Shown here: piece after piece, positions 34,184 through 42,884 of the stretch | Position numbering within the stretch: the first letter of the stretch is position 1 | Layout of the letters: each line of letters starts with the position of its first letter | Source: Paenibacillus allorhizosphaerae | GTDB taxonomy: Bacteria; Bacillota; Bacilli; Paenibacillales; NBRC-103111 | Reading direction: 5' to 3' | Assembly (NCBI RefSeq): GCF_910594985.1 | Contig: NZ_CAJVCE010000001.1 | Span: 496,001-560,000 of the forward strand | Length of the DNA: 64,000 nucleotides | Made by a program: the position numbers and the translations under genes | Notes under the pieces: model-generated | Told to the model about the DNA's origin: nothing | The model's input: only the letters and a program-made list of their open reading frames with translations | The model's database searches: none

Positions 34184-34519
34184 ATGAGTGCCTCTCCCGA
34201 AGCAGAACATTCGATGGGTTCCAACATATGCGAAGTGCTGCAAATTCTCGGCGCTAAGTGGGCTTTCCTGGTCATCGACGAGCTGTGCAGAGGACCGCAG
34301 CGGTTCAAACAGCTGCAAAGAAGCGTCAAGGTGATAAAAACCCAGTCGCTTACCGATACGCTGCGGCACCTGGAACAAAACGGCATCGTCCTCCGGGAAG
34401 TATTCCCGACCGTGCCGGTAACGGTGCAATATTCGTTAACGGAAAAAGGGATGGATTTTCAAGCGGCGCTGAAGGAAATGGAGAAGTGGGTCTTGAAGTG
34501 GGGCGATGGCGGAAAATAA
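34184..34519 (+). CDS. HxlR-family transcriptional regulator
   Basis: 111 aa. One HxlR winged-helix domain: ICEVLQILGAKWAFLVIDEL, RFKQLQRSV, KTQSLTDTLRHLEQNGIVLR, then VPVTVQYSLTEKG. No cysteine in the redox-sensing position; the single Cys in ICEVL and another in LCRGP are the only ones. Divergent from and probably controlling the MFS pump. The sequence just upstream (CTAACTTTTTGTAAGG) could be an operator but is not clearly symmetric. Confidence 0.92.
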   Translation: MSASPEAEHSMGSNICEVLQILGAKWAFLVIDELCRGPQRFKQLQRSVKVIKTQSLTDTLRHLEQNGIVLREVFPTVPVTVQYSLTEKGMDFQAALKEMEKWVLKWGDGGK

Positions 34520-34521
34520 AA

Positions 34522-34551
34522 GAAGGCCGCTCAGTACGTTGAGCAGCCTTC
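34522..34551. terminator. Hairpin between convergent genes
   Basis: GAAGGCCGCTCA and TGAGCAGCCTTC pair with one mismatch across a 6-base loop, between the HxlR stop and the SLH-protein stop. T-tracts are weak, so strength is uncertain. Confidence 0.6.
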
Positions 34552-34620
34552 CGGCGGAAAGCAGCGTCCGAAGGCAGCATGCTGCATTGCCGCTGCCGCC
34601 CTCTTCCACGCTTGCTTGGA

Positions 34621-35703
34621 TCAGCTAATCCACGAGCCTTTCATTTCGTGGATCGCCCAGTCGTTGTTCTCGCGTTTCAATATCAGTTGTTCCGTCCCGA
34701 CCGCTCCTTTCGGAGACCTGTATTTGGCGCCGGCCACCGTTGCCACCGTCCCGGATTCGTCAATTCGGATCTTTTCAATTTGCAGAAGAATGCCTTGAAG
34801 CGATTTCGTTTGCTCGTTGATCCATTGATGCGATACGAGTTGTTCATGCGAATAATAGAGCAGCTCCACACCGTATTTTTGTTCGACATAAGCGGCCAAC
34901 TGCGTTCGCTCTTCCTCTGTCCAGTCGTTCTGAACGTTCTTGACATAGATGGAAATAAATTTCATATTTCCGTTCAACGCGCTATCGAGAGACATCAGCT
35001 TATCGAAGACGCGGATGAAAAACGGCACTTTATCTGGTATTGCATCGAGCGATTGCACAAGCTTGCCCGCATCCGGCGGTTTACAGCCGCAATACATCCG
35101 CCGCTCGATGCTCTTCGTACCCTCGAAATTGCCGTCCGTACGCAGAAATTCGTATTTCTGCAATGCAAGCGCCACGTAAGGCTTTGCATAATCGGATACG
35201 GTCGGATCGTTCACTCCGCCGGTAAGCTGCGCTTCTTTCTCATGCTTCGAGCTGCTGCGAATCAAGATGACGGCAAGCTGCTCCCGGGTCACGTCCCCTC
35301 CCGGCTCGAACCGGTTCGCCCCGCTCCCGTCGATGATGCCCGCCTCCTGAAGCGCCTCTATGTACGGAAGCGCATATCCGTAGTCCGGGTCGTTCGCCTG
35401 TACGTCGTCATAATGGGAAACGTCTCGTGATACATCCACTCTCAAGTGGACGGCAAGCGCAACCATTATTGCAAGTTCGGCCCGGTTAACCGTTTCGTTA
35501 AGCCCGAAGCGATCTTCCGTTACCCCCTGGAATAAGCCCAAGGCAAGGCCCGTATCCACTTGCTGCTTCGTCTTGGCATCCGCCGTCGACAAGTCCTTAT
35601 AATCGGCGGAAGACTTGGCCGCTTCGACGCGGGGCAACCCTCCTGCCGGCAAAACGGTCGCGAATGCCAGGCAAAGACCGATGATTACTGCGTATTTCCT
35701 CAT
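34621..35703 (-). CDS. SLH-domain cell-surface protein
   Basis: 360 aa. Signal peptide MRKYAVIIGLCLAFATVLP, cleaved near VEAAKS. Two clear SLH repeats follow (residues about 34-85 with GLFQGVTEDRFGLNETVNRAE, and about 98-155 with GIIDGSGANRFEPGGDVTRE) and a weaker third (VSDYAKPYVALALQKYEFLR). The last 170 residues form an unrecognised domain containing a CGC motif (RRMYCGCKPPD). The start at 35703 has GAGGGG 7 bases upstream. SLH repeats anchor proteins to pyruvylated wall polymer; function of the C-terminal domain unknown. Confidence 0.9.
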   Translation of the reverse strand: MRKYAVIIGLCLAFATVLPAGGLPRVEAAKSSADYKDLSTADAKTKQQVDTGLALGLFQGVTEDRFGLNETVNRAELAIMVALAVHLRVDVSRDVSHYDDVQANDPDYGYALPYIEALQEAGIIDGSGANRFEPGGDVTREQLAVILIRSSSKHEKEAQLTGGVNDPTVSDYAKPYVALALQKYEFLRTDGNFEGTKSIERRMYCGCKPPDAGKLVQSLDAIPDKVPFFIRVFDKLMSLDSALNGNMKFISIYVKNVQNDWTEEERTQLAAYVEQKYGVELLYYSHEQLVSHQWINEQTKSLQGILLQIEKIRIDESGTVATVAGAKYRSPKGAVGTEQLILKRENNDWAIHEMKGSWIS

Positions 35704-35763
35704 GCGTTCACCCCTCGGCATTGCGTTGTTTTCGAGTCATACTCCCTATTCCGTGATAGCTCA

Positions 35764-36216
35764 TTATATATCTTGAGATAACCGCACCATGTCCATGACC
35801 TGTATGCCGTTCTCATAAATTTCTTCGCTATAATGTCTTAAGAAAAAGTCCCGGTCCACGCCGGTTATGCGAAACCCGCATTTTTGATATAGCGCAAGCT
35901 GCCCCACGCCGGAATTGCCTGTGCCGATCTCAATCGTCTTGTATCCTTGCGCCTTCGCCGTTTGAATGGCATGGTTTACAAGCTGTTTTCCGACGCCTCT
36001 GCCCTGATGGCGTTCGTCGACTGCGACATTGACGATCTCCGTCGTATCCGGCCTTGTCGGCAGCAGTACGTACACGCCGATGGTGGCACCATCCGCTTCG
36101 GCGACAAAACAATCCCCTCGCTTCAAATATTGCTCGACCAGCTTCGGCGAAGGATCCGCGAGTAAAAGCAGTTCCATCGGCGGTTGTTCATGCAACGTTA
36201 GCTTTCGTATTTCCAA
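35764..36216 (-). CDS. GNAT-family N-acetyltransferase (YvbK-like)
   Basis: 150 aa. Core GNAT motif A EIVNVAVDERHQGRGVGKQLV (acetyl-CoA binding QGRGVG) with YKTIEIGTGNSG and LYQKCGFRITGVDRDFF. The pattern matches the Bacillus YvbK group. Start is TTG at 36216 with AAGGAG 9 bases upstream. Substrate unknown. Confidence 0.87.
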   Translation of the reverse strand: MEIRKLTLHEQPPMELLLLADPSPKLVEQYLKRGDCFVAEADGATIGVYVLLPTRPDTTEIVNVAVDERHQGRGVGKQLVNHAIQTAKAQGYKTIEIGTGNSGVGQLALYQKCGFRITGVDRDFFLRHYSEEIYENGIQVMDMVRLSQDI

Positions 36217-36353
36217 TTTGCTTCTCTCCTTATCGTCCAACCGGCAGAAAGGTATGTTTCCATCCGCTTACTGGATAATTATACCATCGTCAATGCTTGC
36301 TAAGTTACAACAACGCGTTCAACATCACTTTCTTTGGCCTGCCGCATGAAAGC

Positions 36354-36378
36354 AAGACCGCCGGCAAGCAGCGGTCTT
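36354..36378 (-). terminator. Hairpin after macrolide phosphotransferase gene
   Basis: AAGACCGC and GCGGTCTT form a perfect stem with a 9-base loop, 38 bases downstream of the stop at 36416. The following T-tract is short. Confidence 0.55.
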
Positions 36379-36415
36379 GATCGTCCTTGCGCAATCGGCT
36401 ATCCGCCGCGGACCG

Positions 36416-37348
36416 TTATTCTGCGCTCCAATTCGCGATCATTCCTCTAGCCATCTCCATATCGGCTTCTTTCCCGGTAATGAGCGCAAATTTCGCTACA
36501 ATCGCCGGATAAGCGGCCCATTGCTCGGCGATATGCTCGTGCATCCGTGGCCATACGATGCCTCCAGCCCGCTCGTAACGCCGCAGCAAATCGCGAAGGC
36601 CTTCCTCGCCGAACAGCGCGAAGTAAATGACAAAATCTTTGCCCGGATCGGCGATCTCCGCTTCCGTCCAGTCAATCAGCCCTGTCACGCGCTGCGCCTC
36701 GTCCACGAGTATATGCGGCGGATGCAAATCGCCGTGGTGCAACGCCGAATGATCAGGCCAGAATGAATCCGTGGACAGCCATGCCGACCATCGCGCATGA
36801 AGCTTATCGGGAATCGTGAAGCTGCGCTTGATCTCTTCGATATTGGCGGCAAAAGCGTCGCGCGCCTCGCGGGGGCTTTTGATTCGAACGCCGGCTTTCG
36901 CAGCCGCCGCGTGATCGATGCCGTGAAGCGCGGCCAAAGCTTCCGCAAGCGAATCGAAAAACGCATCGGAAAGCGATTGCTGCTCATACAGCCAAACATA
37001 GCCACCTGCCGCCGGGTCCACCGATGCCACCGGGCGGCCGCCGAGCAGCGGATACGCGATCAGTTCCGGCGTGCATATGCGCCAGTCCGGCACCTGAACC
37101 GGGAGCCGCCCGCTCACAAGCGTAAGCACCTTTTGCTCATTGACCGCCCGCTCCCATACATCCGCACGTCTCGGCTTGCGCAGCACCCACGCTTCCCCGG
37201 CATCATCCTTCGCAAATGCGACCAGAAAGTCCATGCCCGATTCATTGATTTCGATTTGTTTTGTATTCAGCCGCAGCCCGTTTGCGCGTGCAACGGCTAT
37301 CATTTCGTCAATTTGCGATGAATGATCGTTTGTATGTTGTATTGTCAT
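36416..37348 (-). CDS. mph: Macrolide 2'-phosphotransferase (Mph family)
   Basis: 310 aa, the usual Mph length. Family blocks: NESGMDFLVAFAKDDAGEAW with VLRKPRR, ELIAYPLLGG, catalytic loop HHGDLHPPH (Asp207), and LIDWTEAEIADPGKDF (metal-binding Asp226). Phosphorylates the 2'-OH of macrolide desosamine using GTP and gives macrolide resistance. Start at 37348 has AAAAGGAG 11 bases upstream. Its leader holds a strong terminator in the same orientation with no gene before it, so expression is probably controlled by attenuation. Chromosomal setting, no mobile element nearby: an intrinsic resistance gene. Confidence 0.93.
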   Translation of the reverse strand: MTIQHTNDHSSQIDEMIAVARANGLRLNTKQIEINESGMDFLVAFAKDDAGEAWVLRKPRRADVWERAVNEQKVLTLVSGRLPVQVPDWRICTPELIAYPLLGGRPVASVDPAAGGYVWLYEQQSLSDAFFDSLAEALAALHGIDHAAAAKAGVRIKSPREARDAFAANIEEIKRSFTIPDKLHARWSAWLSTDSFWPDHSALHHGDLHPPHILVDEAQRVTGLIDWTEAEIADPGKDFVIYFALFGEEGLRDLLRRYERAGGIVWPRMHEHIAEQWAAYPAIVAKFALITGKEADMEMARGMIANWSAE

Positions 37349-37372
37349 AATGACATTCGCTCCTTTTCGAGT

Positions 37373-37408
37373 AAAAAAATAAAAAACACAGACGGTTCGC
37401 CGCCTGTG
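37373..37408 (-). terminator. Leader terminator (attenuator) upstream of mph
   Basis: On the minus strand CACAGGCGG pairs with CCGTCTGTG (one G-T pair) around a CGAA tetraloop and is followed by TTTTTTATTTTTTT, ending 25 bases before the mph start. No gene precedes it on this strand, so it can only act on mph's own leader transcript. Confidence 0.8.
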
Positions 37409-37622
37409 CTGATTGCAATCGAAAAAGGAATGTCCTGCCCGTTTGTTCGAACGCAAAACAAAAGGATGACCTGTTCCCGGATTTTGTCAGAGAACGAGTC
37501 CTCTCGTCTTAATTCAAAACGATTGGGGTATCCGTGTGAAGACAAACCGATCCCGATTACTCTGCAGACACAGAGCAGCATTCGCAATTACTTGCTTTGC
37601 TTTCTCAATCGGGAAAAATTGA

Positions 37623-37661
37623 TCACACGTAACCCTCCGTTCCAATCGAATACGAAAACAT
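37623..37661 (-). CDS. Candidate 12-codon leader peptide of mph
   Basis: ATG to TGA encoding MFSYSIGTEGYV, with AAAGG 8 bases upstream. It lies about 215 bases before the attenuator hairpin. A second candidate reading frame (TTG 37587 or ATG 37581 to TGA 37345) runs through the terminator and overlaps the mph start as ATGA, but has no clear ribosome binding site. Which of them is translated is uncertain. Confidence 0.35.
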   Translation of the reverse strand: MFSYSIGTEGYV

Positions 37662-37764
37662 TACCATATCCTTTCAATTTGTGCAACTCTCCCGATCTTG
37701 CGAATTTTTCAAGTATGGCCGGCTCCAGACAAAGAAATACTATATTGGGAAGGAGTGGGTCTGC

Positions 37765-38484
37765 ATGTCACTGTTTTGGGAGACGATCATACGCACGATC
37801 ATTGCTTTTTCGCTCATTATGGTTTTTACGAGACTCCTTGGCAAGCATACGATCGCCAGGATGACTTACCACGATTTTGTCGCGTCGATTACGCTGGGCG
37901 CAATTACCAGTAATATTGCATTGAACACGCATTTGAAGACTTGGCAATCCGTTGCTTCATTTACGACGTTTGCCGGAATCGCCTATCTCGTCGCATTGAT
38001 CTCGCTCAAGAGCCGAAAAAGCCGAAAGTGGCTTGCCGGCAAGCCGACAGTTATCATTGAAAATGGAAAAATACTGGAAAATAATTTAAAAAAAATGCAC
38101 GTTTCCCTCGACGCGTTAAATCAGGAATTAAGGGAAAAAGATATTTTTGATCCGGATGAAGTGGAATATGCCGTGCTGGAGCTCAACGGCAAACTATCCA
38201 TCCTGCGAAAGCCGGAATGCCGGTACGTTATGCGCAAAGACTTGCAGTCGTTGTTTCTGACAAGCCAAACGAAGCTGCAATTCCCTGTGGAACTTATTAT
38301 GGACGGCAAAATCATTACGGAAAATTTACTGCAAAACGGCATGTCTCCGGAATGGATGACAAAACAATTGCAAAAGCGTGGCGTTAATTTGGAAGAAGTT
38401 AGCTACGCTGTGCGAAAAACGAACGGCGATTTGTTTTTCGACCTGTACCGCGACCGGATCCGGCATCCGATCGATCAAGAATGA
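37765..38484 (+). CDS. DUF421 membrane protein (YetF/YrbG family)
   Basis: 239 aa. Three N-terminal membrane segments (IIRTIIAFSLIMVFTRLLGK onward) with the conserved MTYHDFVASITLGAI, then a soluble domain made of two similar halves (GKPTVIIENGKILENNL, and LIMDGKIITENLLQNGM). Spore-associated homologues exist in Bacillus; biochemical role unknown. Start at 37765 has GAAGGAG upstream; earlier in-frame codons have none. Divergent from mph. Confidence 0.93.
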   Translation: MSLFWETIIRTIIAFSLIMVFTRLLGKHTIARMTYHDFVASITLGAITSNIALNTHLKTWQSVASFTTFAGIAYLVALISLKSRKSRKWLAGKPTVIIENGKILENNLKKMHVSLDALNQELREKDIFDPDEVEYAVLELNGKLSILRKPECRYVMRKDLQSLFLTSQTKLQFPVELIMDGKIITENLLQNGMSPEWMTKQLQKRGVNLEEVSYAVRKTNGDLFFDLYRDRIRHPIDQE

Positions 38485-38507
38485 GCAGAATCCGTCCATT
38501 TGAATGG

Positions 38508-38541
38508 AAAACAGGCGGCCGGAGGAACGGCCTGCCCGTTT
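38508..38541. terminator. Imperfect bidirectional hairpin
   Basis: AAAACAGGCGGCCG pairs with CGGCCTGCCCGTTT with one bulge. It lies between the convergent DUF421 and murE genes and overlaps the murE stop. Confidence 0.55.
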
Positions 38542-40048
38542 ACGTTCCGAGACGATGCACAATCGCATCGCTAGCAATAACCCGGTCATCGAAATGAGCG
38601 GTTACTCCTTTGACGATCTGGTATGTCTCGTGCCCTTTCCCGGCGATCAGCACGACGTCGTTCGGATGGGCCCGCTGCACCGCTCTTTGTATGGCCGCTG
38701 CCCGGTCTGCAATTCGCTCGTACTGTTCAGAGCCAAAGTTCGCTTCGCGAAGCCCCGTTTCAATGTCGTCCATAATCGCCTCCGGGTCCTCCGAGCGCGG
38801 ATTATCCGATGTAATGACAATATAGTCGCTATGCTTCGCGACAACGTTCCCCATGATCGGCCGCTTGGTGCGGTCCCGATCGCCGCCGCAGCCGAAGACG
38901 GTAATTACATTTCCTTGCGCGAACTCGCGAATGGCGGATAGCGCATTATCGAGTCCGTCCGGCGTATGCGCGTAATCGACCAGTACGAGGAACGGCTGGC
39001 CCGCGTCGACGGATTCCATCCGGCCGGCGATCACGTCGAGCCGCTCCAAGCTCTGTTTTACCTGATCCAAAGAGAGTCCCTCCAGAATGCAGCAGGCGAT
39101 GGCCCCCAACGCGTTGTAAACATTGAATTTGCCGATCAATTTCATTGACACGGGGATCGAACCTATCGGCGTCGTCACATGGAAACGGGTGCCCTGCGGC
39201 GATACGCTCAGCTGACTTGCCGATATATCCGCAGCCTTCTCGACGCCGTAAGTTACGACCTGCGCCGCGGTGACGCCCGCGTATTCGCCGGATGCGGCGT
39301 CGTCCGCGTTGAGCACAGCATACTTCACATCATGGCCCTCAGGCCCGTATGTATTGCCAAGCCGTGAGAAAAACAAACCTTTCGCCGCCTTGTACTTTTC
39401 CATCGTATCGTGATCGTCCAAATGATCCTGCGTTAAATTCGTGAATAACGCCGTGCGAAAGTCGACCCCTTTCACTCGGCCCGCTTGAAGAGCAATGCTT
39501 GCAACTTCCATGAGGCAGTATTCGGTTCCAGCCGCTCTCATTTTCCGAAAATACCGCTGCAAATCTACGGATTCCAGCGTCGTTTGTATGCCGCCGAACT
39601 GCTGCTCCGGGTCAACGATTTCACCGTTGATCCGAATGCCGATCGTCCCCATGACACCCGTGACAAAGCCGGCGTCCCGAAGTGCTTGCTCGATCATGTA
39701 AGTGGACGTCGTCTTGCCGTTCGTGCCGGTCACACCGATCACGCGCATCTCACGGCTTGGATAACCGTAAAAGTGACTGGCGATGATCGCCATGGCATCT
39801 CTGGCGTTTTTCACGACAAGCTGCGGGATATTTACATTCTGTTCGTGCTCGACAAGCAGTGCTGCAGCTCCGTTTGCGACGGCTTCGTCCGCGTATTGAT
39901 GCCCGTCGAAATTGCGGCCGCGGATGCATACGAACAAATCCCCCGGGCGAATTTTGCGCGAATCCATCTGGATCCCGGTTATTTCCGCAGTGTCATCGCC
40001 GCGAATGCCGCAAAACGTTACTACAGAGGCCAACTCTTTTACGTTCAA
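38540..40048 (-). CDS. murE: UDP-N-acetylmuramoyl-tripeptide synthetase (MurE)
   Basis: 502 aa. MurE N-terminal domain (DSRKIRPGDLFVCIRG), ATP site GVTGTNGKTTSTYMIE, TNLTQDHLDDHDTMEKYKAAK with the carbamylated-Lys region, and DNPRSEDP, the motif associated with meso-diaminopimelate as the added residue. Adds the third residue of the peptidoglycan stem in the cytoplasm. Start is TTG at 40048 with AAGGTGG 8 bases upstream (MNVKELASVV matches family N-termini); an ATG at 40084 has a poor site. It stands alone, outside any division/cell-wall cluster, so it may be a second copy. Confidence 0.9.
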   Translation of the reverse strand: MNVKELASVVTFCGIRGDDTAEITGIQMDSRKIRPGDLFVCIRGRNFDGHQYADEAVANGAAALLVEHEQNVNIPQLVVKNARDAMAIIASHFYGYPSREMRVIGVTGTNGKTTSTYMIEQALRDAGFVTGVMGTIGIRINGEIVDPEQQFGGIQTTLESVDLQRYFRKMRAAGTEYCLMEVASIALQAGRVKGVDFRTALFTNLTQDHLDDHDTMEKYKAAKGLFFSRLGNTYGPEGHDVKYAVLNADDAASGEYAGVTAAQVVTYGVEKAADISASQLSVSPQGTRFHVTTPIGSIPVSMKLIGKFNVYNALGAIACCILEGLSLDQVKQSLERLDVIAGRMESVDAGQPFLVLVDYAHTPDGLDNALSAIREFAQGNVITVFGCGGDRDRTKRPIMGNVVAKHSDYIVITSDNPRSEDPEAIMDDIETGLREANFGSEQYERIADRAAAIQRAVQRAHPNDVVLIAGKGHETYQIVKGVTAHFDDRVIASDAIVHRLGT

Positions 40049-40150
40049 TACCGATCCCACCTTACGTTCCGATTTGTACCTCATTATATTCTCAGAAATT
40101 ACGATATAGTTCAATCGCAGCCGGCTGACAGCGGACTGCCAAGTAACCAA

Positions 40151-40183
40151 CAAACAAAAACCACCGACATATCGTATCGGTGG
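40151..40183 (-). terminator. Rho-independent terminator of the MBL-fold gene
   Basis: CCACCGA and TCGGTGG form a perfect stem; on the minus strand it is followed by TTTTTGTTTG. It separates the MBL-fold gene from murE. Confidence 0.85.
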
Positions 40184-40250
40184 CATCTCCGGGACAAGCA
40201 GTAGATGATACAAGTGCGAAAAGGAGTCATTGCTTGTAGCAGCTTGCATG

Positions 40251-41255
40251 CTACTTCGTTGCAGGTCTGTCTTTCTCGGCGATCACTTTCATGTTCTTGC
40301 CGTCCGACGTGATCAGAATGTTGCCGTTCAAGCCGGTTGCGTACACGTCCGTGCCCTTCTTTTCGTACACCTTCAACACTTCTCCGCGGCTAAACAAATT
40401 CATGCTAATCACCGCTACTTTGGGAGTGACGGCATCGATGAACGTCGGCGAGGAGGAAGTCGAGCTTCCGTGATGGGGGGCGTGCACAAAATCGGTATCG
40501 AACTTTTTGCCGTGCAGCGTAACGAGCTCCATCTCCTTGTCCTTGTAAATATCCGCCGGGAACAAGAACGTGTTGTCCTTATAGGTCATCTTGATGACAA
40601 GCGAAAAGAAATTAAGCGTAGCCGTATCATAGTTGGTTACCGCCGCCGGCAGAGCACCCTTCTTCGGACTGAATACTTCGAATTTCAGGTCGTTCCCCAG
40701 CTCGAAGGTGTCGCCTTCCTCAAGCATGGTAATGGGGATTTTTTTCTTCTCCACCTGAGCCATCACATTGCGGTAGGCGCCGGACGACGGGAAAGGCAAG
40801 TTTTCCATGTAAAACGCCTTAGCGTCTTTTTTCTTCAATATTTCCGCATAGCCGCCGATATGATCCGTGTGCGGATGCGTGTTGAGGGCAATATCGAGCG
40901 TTTCGATGCCTAGCTGATCCAAGTAGCGTACGACCTGCCAACCCGTATCGGCGATCCCCGCATCGATCAGCATCGTCTTGCCTTCGGGACTCGTGATCAG
41001 GATGCTGTCTCCGGTCCCTACCTTTTGGTCTTTCAAATCGAAATAACGAATCGTCAAAAGACCCTTATATTTTTCCTTGTCGAACACTTCGCCGGTTCGC
41101 AGCGGCACTTCTTGCTTCTTGTCTTCCTGCTGCATGGGTGCCGCCGCTTGCTTGGGCTCGGGATTGACTTTGGCACAAGCAGCCGTAATGAGCAAGGCGC
41201 TTATCGCGACTGCGCCCGCCACTTTCACGCCATGCTTTTGGATAGGCAGTTTCAT
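40251..41255 (-). CDS. Exported MBL-fold hydrolase (ComEC C-terminal-like)
   Basis: 334 aa. N-terminal signal sequence (GVKVAGAVAISALLITAAC) with a possible but atypical lipobox TAAC; then a charged linker and a metallo-beta-lactamase domain: LIDAGI, NTHPHTDHIGG (HxHxDH), FPADIYKDKE, HAPHHGSSTSS. This set is that of ComEC/Rec2-type MBL domains, which may degrade DNA or phosphodiesters. It acts outside the membrane if exported. Followed by its own terminator. The 312 bases upstream hold no gene, only the terminator of the next operon. Confidence 0.87.
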   Translation of the reverse strand: MKLPIQKHGVKVAGAVAISALLITAACAKVNPEPKQAAAPMQQEDKKQEVPLRTGEVFDKEKYKGLLTIRYFDLKDQKVGTGDSILITSPEGKTMLIDAGIADTGWQVVRYLDQLGIETLDIALNTHPHTDHIGGYAEILKKKDAKAFYMENLPFPSSGAYRNVMAQVEKKKIPITMLEEGDTFELGNDLKFEVFSPKKGALPAAVTNYDTATLNFFSLVIKMTYKDNTFLFPADIYKDKEMELVTLHGKKFDTDFVHAPHHGSSTSSSPTFIDAVTPKVAVISMNLFSRGEVLKVYEKKGTDVYATGLNGNILITSDGKNMKVIAEKDRPATK

Positions 41256-41490
41256 AGCCCAACCTTCCTCCTTTTTTTTATCCGTGCGGAATATCCATTT
41301 GGAAAAGCTTCTTAAAAACGCGAATGTATCTTCCTTGAAGATGCTCCCATCGGATACTCATTTTTATTTAATCAATTTGATTTATTATCATCAGGTTACA
41401 ATAAGATGGTTTTATTTACAAGGTCCTTCTTTGCGATATTGCGAAAAACCGAGGTAAAGATTTGGTAAAGCGCTGTCTGTGCGTTGCATA

Positions 41491-41537
41491 GAAAAAGCCT
41501 GTGCGCATAAGTTCTCCTAGAACCTTGCTCACAGGCT
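41491..41537 (-). terminator. Rho-independent terminator of binding-protein gene
   Basis: AGCCTGTGAGCAAG and its partner ending CACAGGCT form a long imperfect stem on the minus strand, followed by TTTTTC, about 30 bases after the stop at 41568. Confidence 0.75.
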
Positions 41538-41567
41538 GTACCGAACGTTATGTTATGATGAAATTAC

Positions 41568-42884
41568 TCAGCTTCCTTGCTCTTCGATTTTTTTGTTGAC
41601 GCGTTCCGCCGCTTGTTTCAAAGCAGTGTTAACATCCGTTCCGCTCAATACATCGTTTAGCGCGTTCAGCATTTCCACGTCTGCGATGTTCTGGTACTTC
41701 CCTTTCGGCGTCGGGTCGGCGAATTTTTTGGGGTATAAGGATTGGATGTTTTTCCCCTTGAGTGCAGGCACGTCGACTCCGAAATTTTTCATGATGCCCG
41801 GATCTTTCAGAATCGGACCGTTGCCCGTCTTTATGCTGTCGAGCTGCCACTCATCGCTCGTTGCGTACGCCAGCACTTTGAATGCCATCTCGCGGTTTTT
41901 CGTCAGCTTCGTCATGTACATGTACCCCGGATAGCTTTGCGGTCCGACTCCCGGCTTGTCCGATAAAAACGGAATTTGAACGACGTCCCAGTTCACCGCA
42001 TCTTTGAAGAGCGACGATCCGCTTCCGCTTGTCGTCATGATCATGGCCGCGGTTTTGTCCTTATAGAACGGATCCGTCTGACCCGCCAGCGCATATTTGT
42101 TATTCGGAACGCCGTTCCCGGGAATTTGGTAGAAGCGGGCTAAATTTTCAAAAGCTTGCTTGAACGTTTCATTCGTAAAATTGGCTTTATTGGTTTTCGG
42201 GTCAACCGAAATCGCACCCGACTGGTTCATCAGCATCATATGGTTAAATGACATCGTAAGCCCTTTGTATTGAACGCCGTCCTCATTCCGGGTCATCCGT
42301 TTCGCCAGATCGTATAATTCATCCCATTTCATCCCGTCTTTCGGGTAAGGGATACCGAATCGGTCAAATATGTCTTTGTTGTAGTATAGGGCGGCCGAGC
42401 TCGTACTGATGGGAAGACCGTAAATCCCCCCGTTCGCCATTTGCCGCTGGATTTCCACCGACGTCGGCTCCAGCCGGTTGAGGTCATACTTCTGCAGTTT
42501 GATTTGGTCGCTGATGTCGGTTTGAAGCTCGGATGCGAGCAAATATGACGGCGTCGTTCCGATGGAACCGATAACAATATCAAACGGCTGCTTGATGGAG
42601 AGCAATTCCTTCAAATGCTGTTCGTTTTTCAACACAATGTACTTGATTGTAATGTTCGGAAATTTCGCCTTTATCTTGTTGCCGTACAACTGCATGAACG
42701 ACTCTTCCGAAAAATTTCCCGTCAACTGCGCGAACACCATCTCGACAGGCTCGTCCGTAGTTTTCGGCGTGCCGCCGCTTGAATCATTTTTGACGTCCGA
42801 CGTTCCCGCTCCTGCGCACGCCGTTAACCACAAAGCGGTTGCAAGCAGCAGTACCGGTACGCTTCCCCGATGATTTCCTCTCAT
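41568..42884 (-). CDS. Orphan family-1 solute-binding lipoprotein (A)
   Basis: 438 aa. Signal peptide with lipobox LTAC (Cys about 22), Ser/Thr/Gly linker, then an SBP_bac_1 domain with ALYYNKDIFDRFGIPYPKDG and MTRNEDGVQYKGL. The C-terminus SGTDVNTALKQAAERVNKKI is shared with two other binding proteins in the window. Start at 42884 has AAGGAGAGGG 7 bases upstream. No permease or ATPase gene is adjacent, so it must work with a transporter encoded elsewhere or as a receptor. About 315 bases upstream hold no gene; a GATATTATAATATC palindrome lies at 43086. Confidence 0.92.
   Translation of the reverse strand: MRGNHRGSVPVLLLATALWLTACAGAGTSDVKNDSSGGTPKTTDEPVEMVFAQLTGNFSEESFMQLYGNKIKAKFPNITIKYIVLKNEQHLKELLSIKQPFDIVIGSIGTTPSYLLASELQTDISDQIKLQKYDLNRLEPTSVEIQRQMANGGIYGLPISTSSAALYYNKDIFDRFGIPYPKDGMKWDELYDLAKRMTRNEDGVQYKGLTMSFNHMMLMNQSGAISVDPKTNKANFTNETFKQAFENLARFYQIPGNGVPNNKYALAGQTDPFYKDKTAAMIMTTSGSGSSLFKDAVNWDVVQIPFLSDKPGVGPQSYPGYMYMTKLTKNREMAFKVLAYATSDEWQLDSIKTGNGPILKDPGIMKNFGVDVPALKGKNIQSLYPKKFADPTPKGKYQNIADVEMLNALNDVLSGTDVNTALKQAAERVNKKIEEQGS

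Noticed and set aside
37345..37587. 80-codon frame upstream of mph as a regular protein gene
   Set aside because: Starts with TTG without a ribosome binding site and spans the terminator; kept only as a possible leader frame in the attenuator finding.
39485..40204. 239-codon plus-strand frame opposite murE
   Set aside because: MurE on the minus strand has all catalytic motifs; the antisense frame has no recognisable features or start signal.
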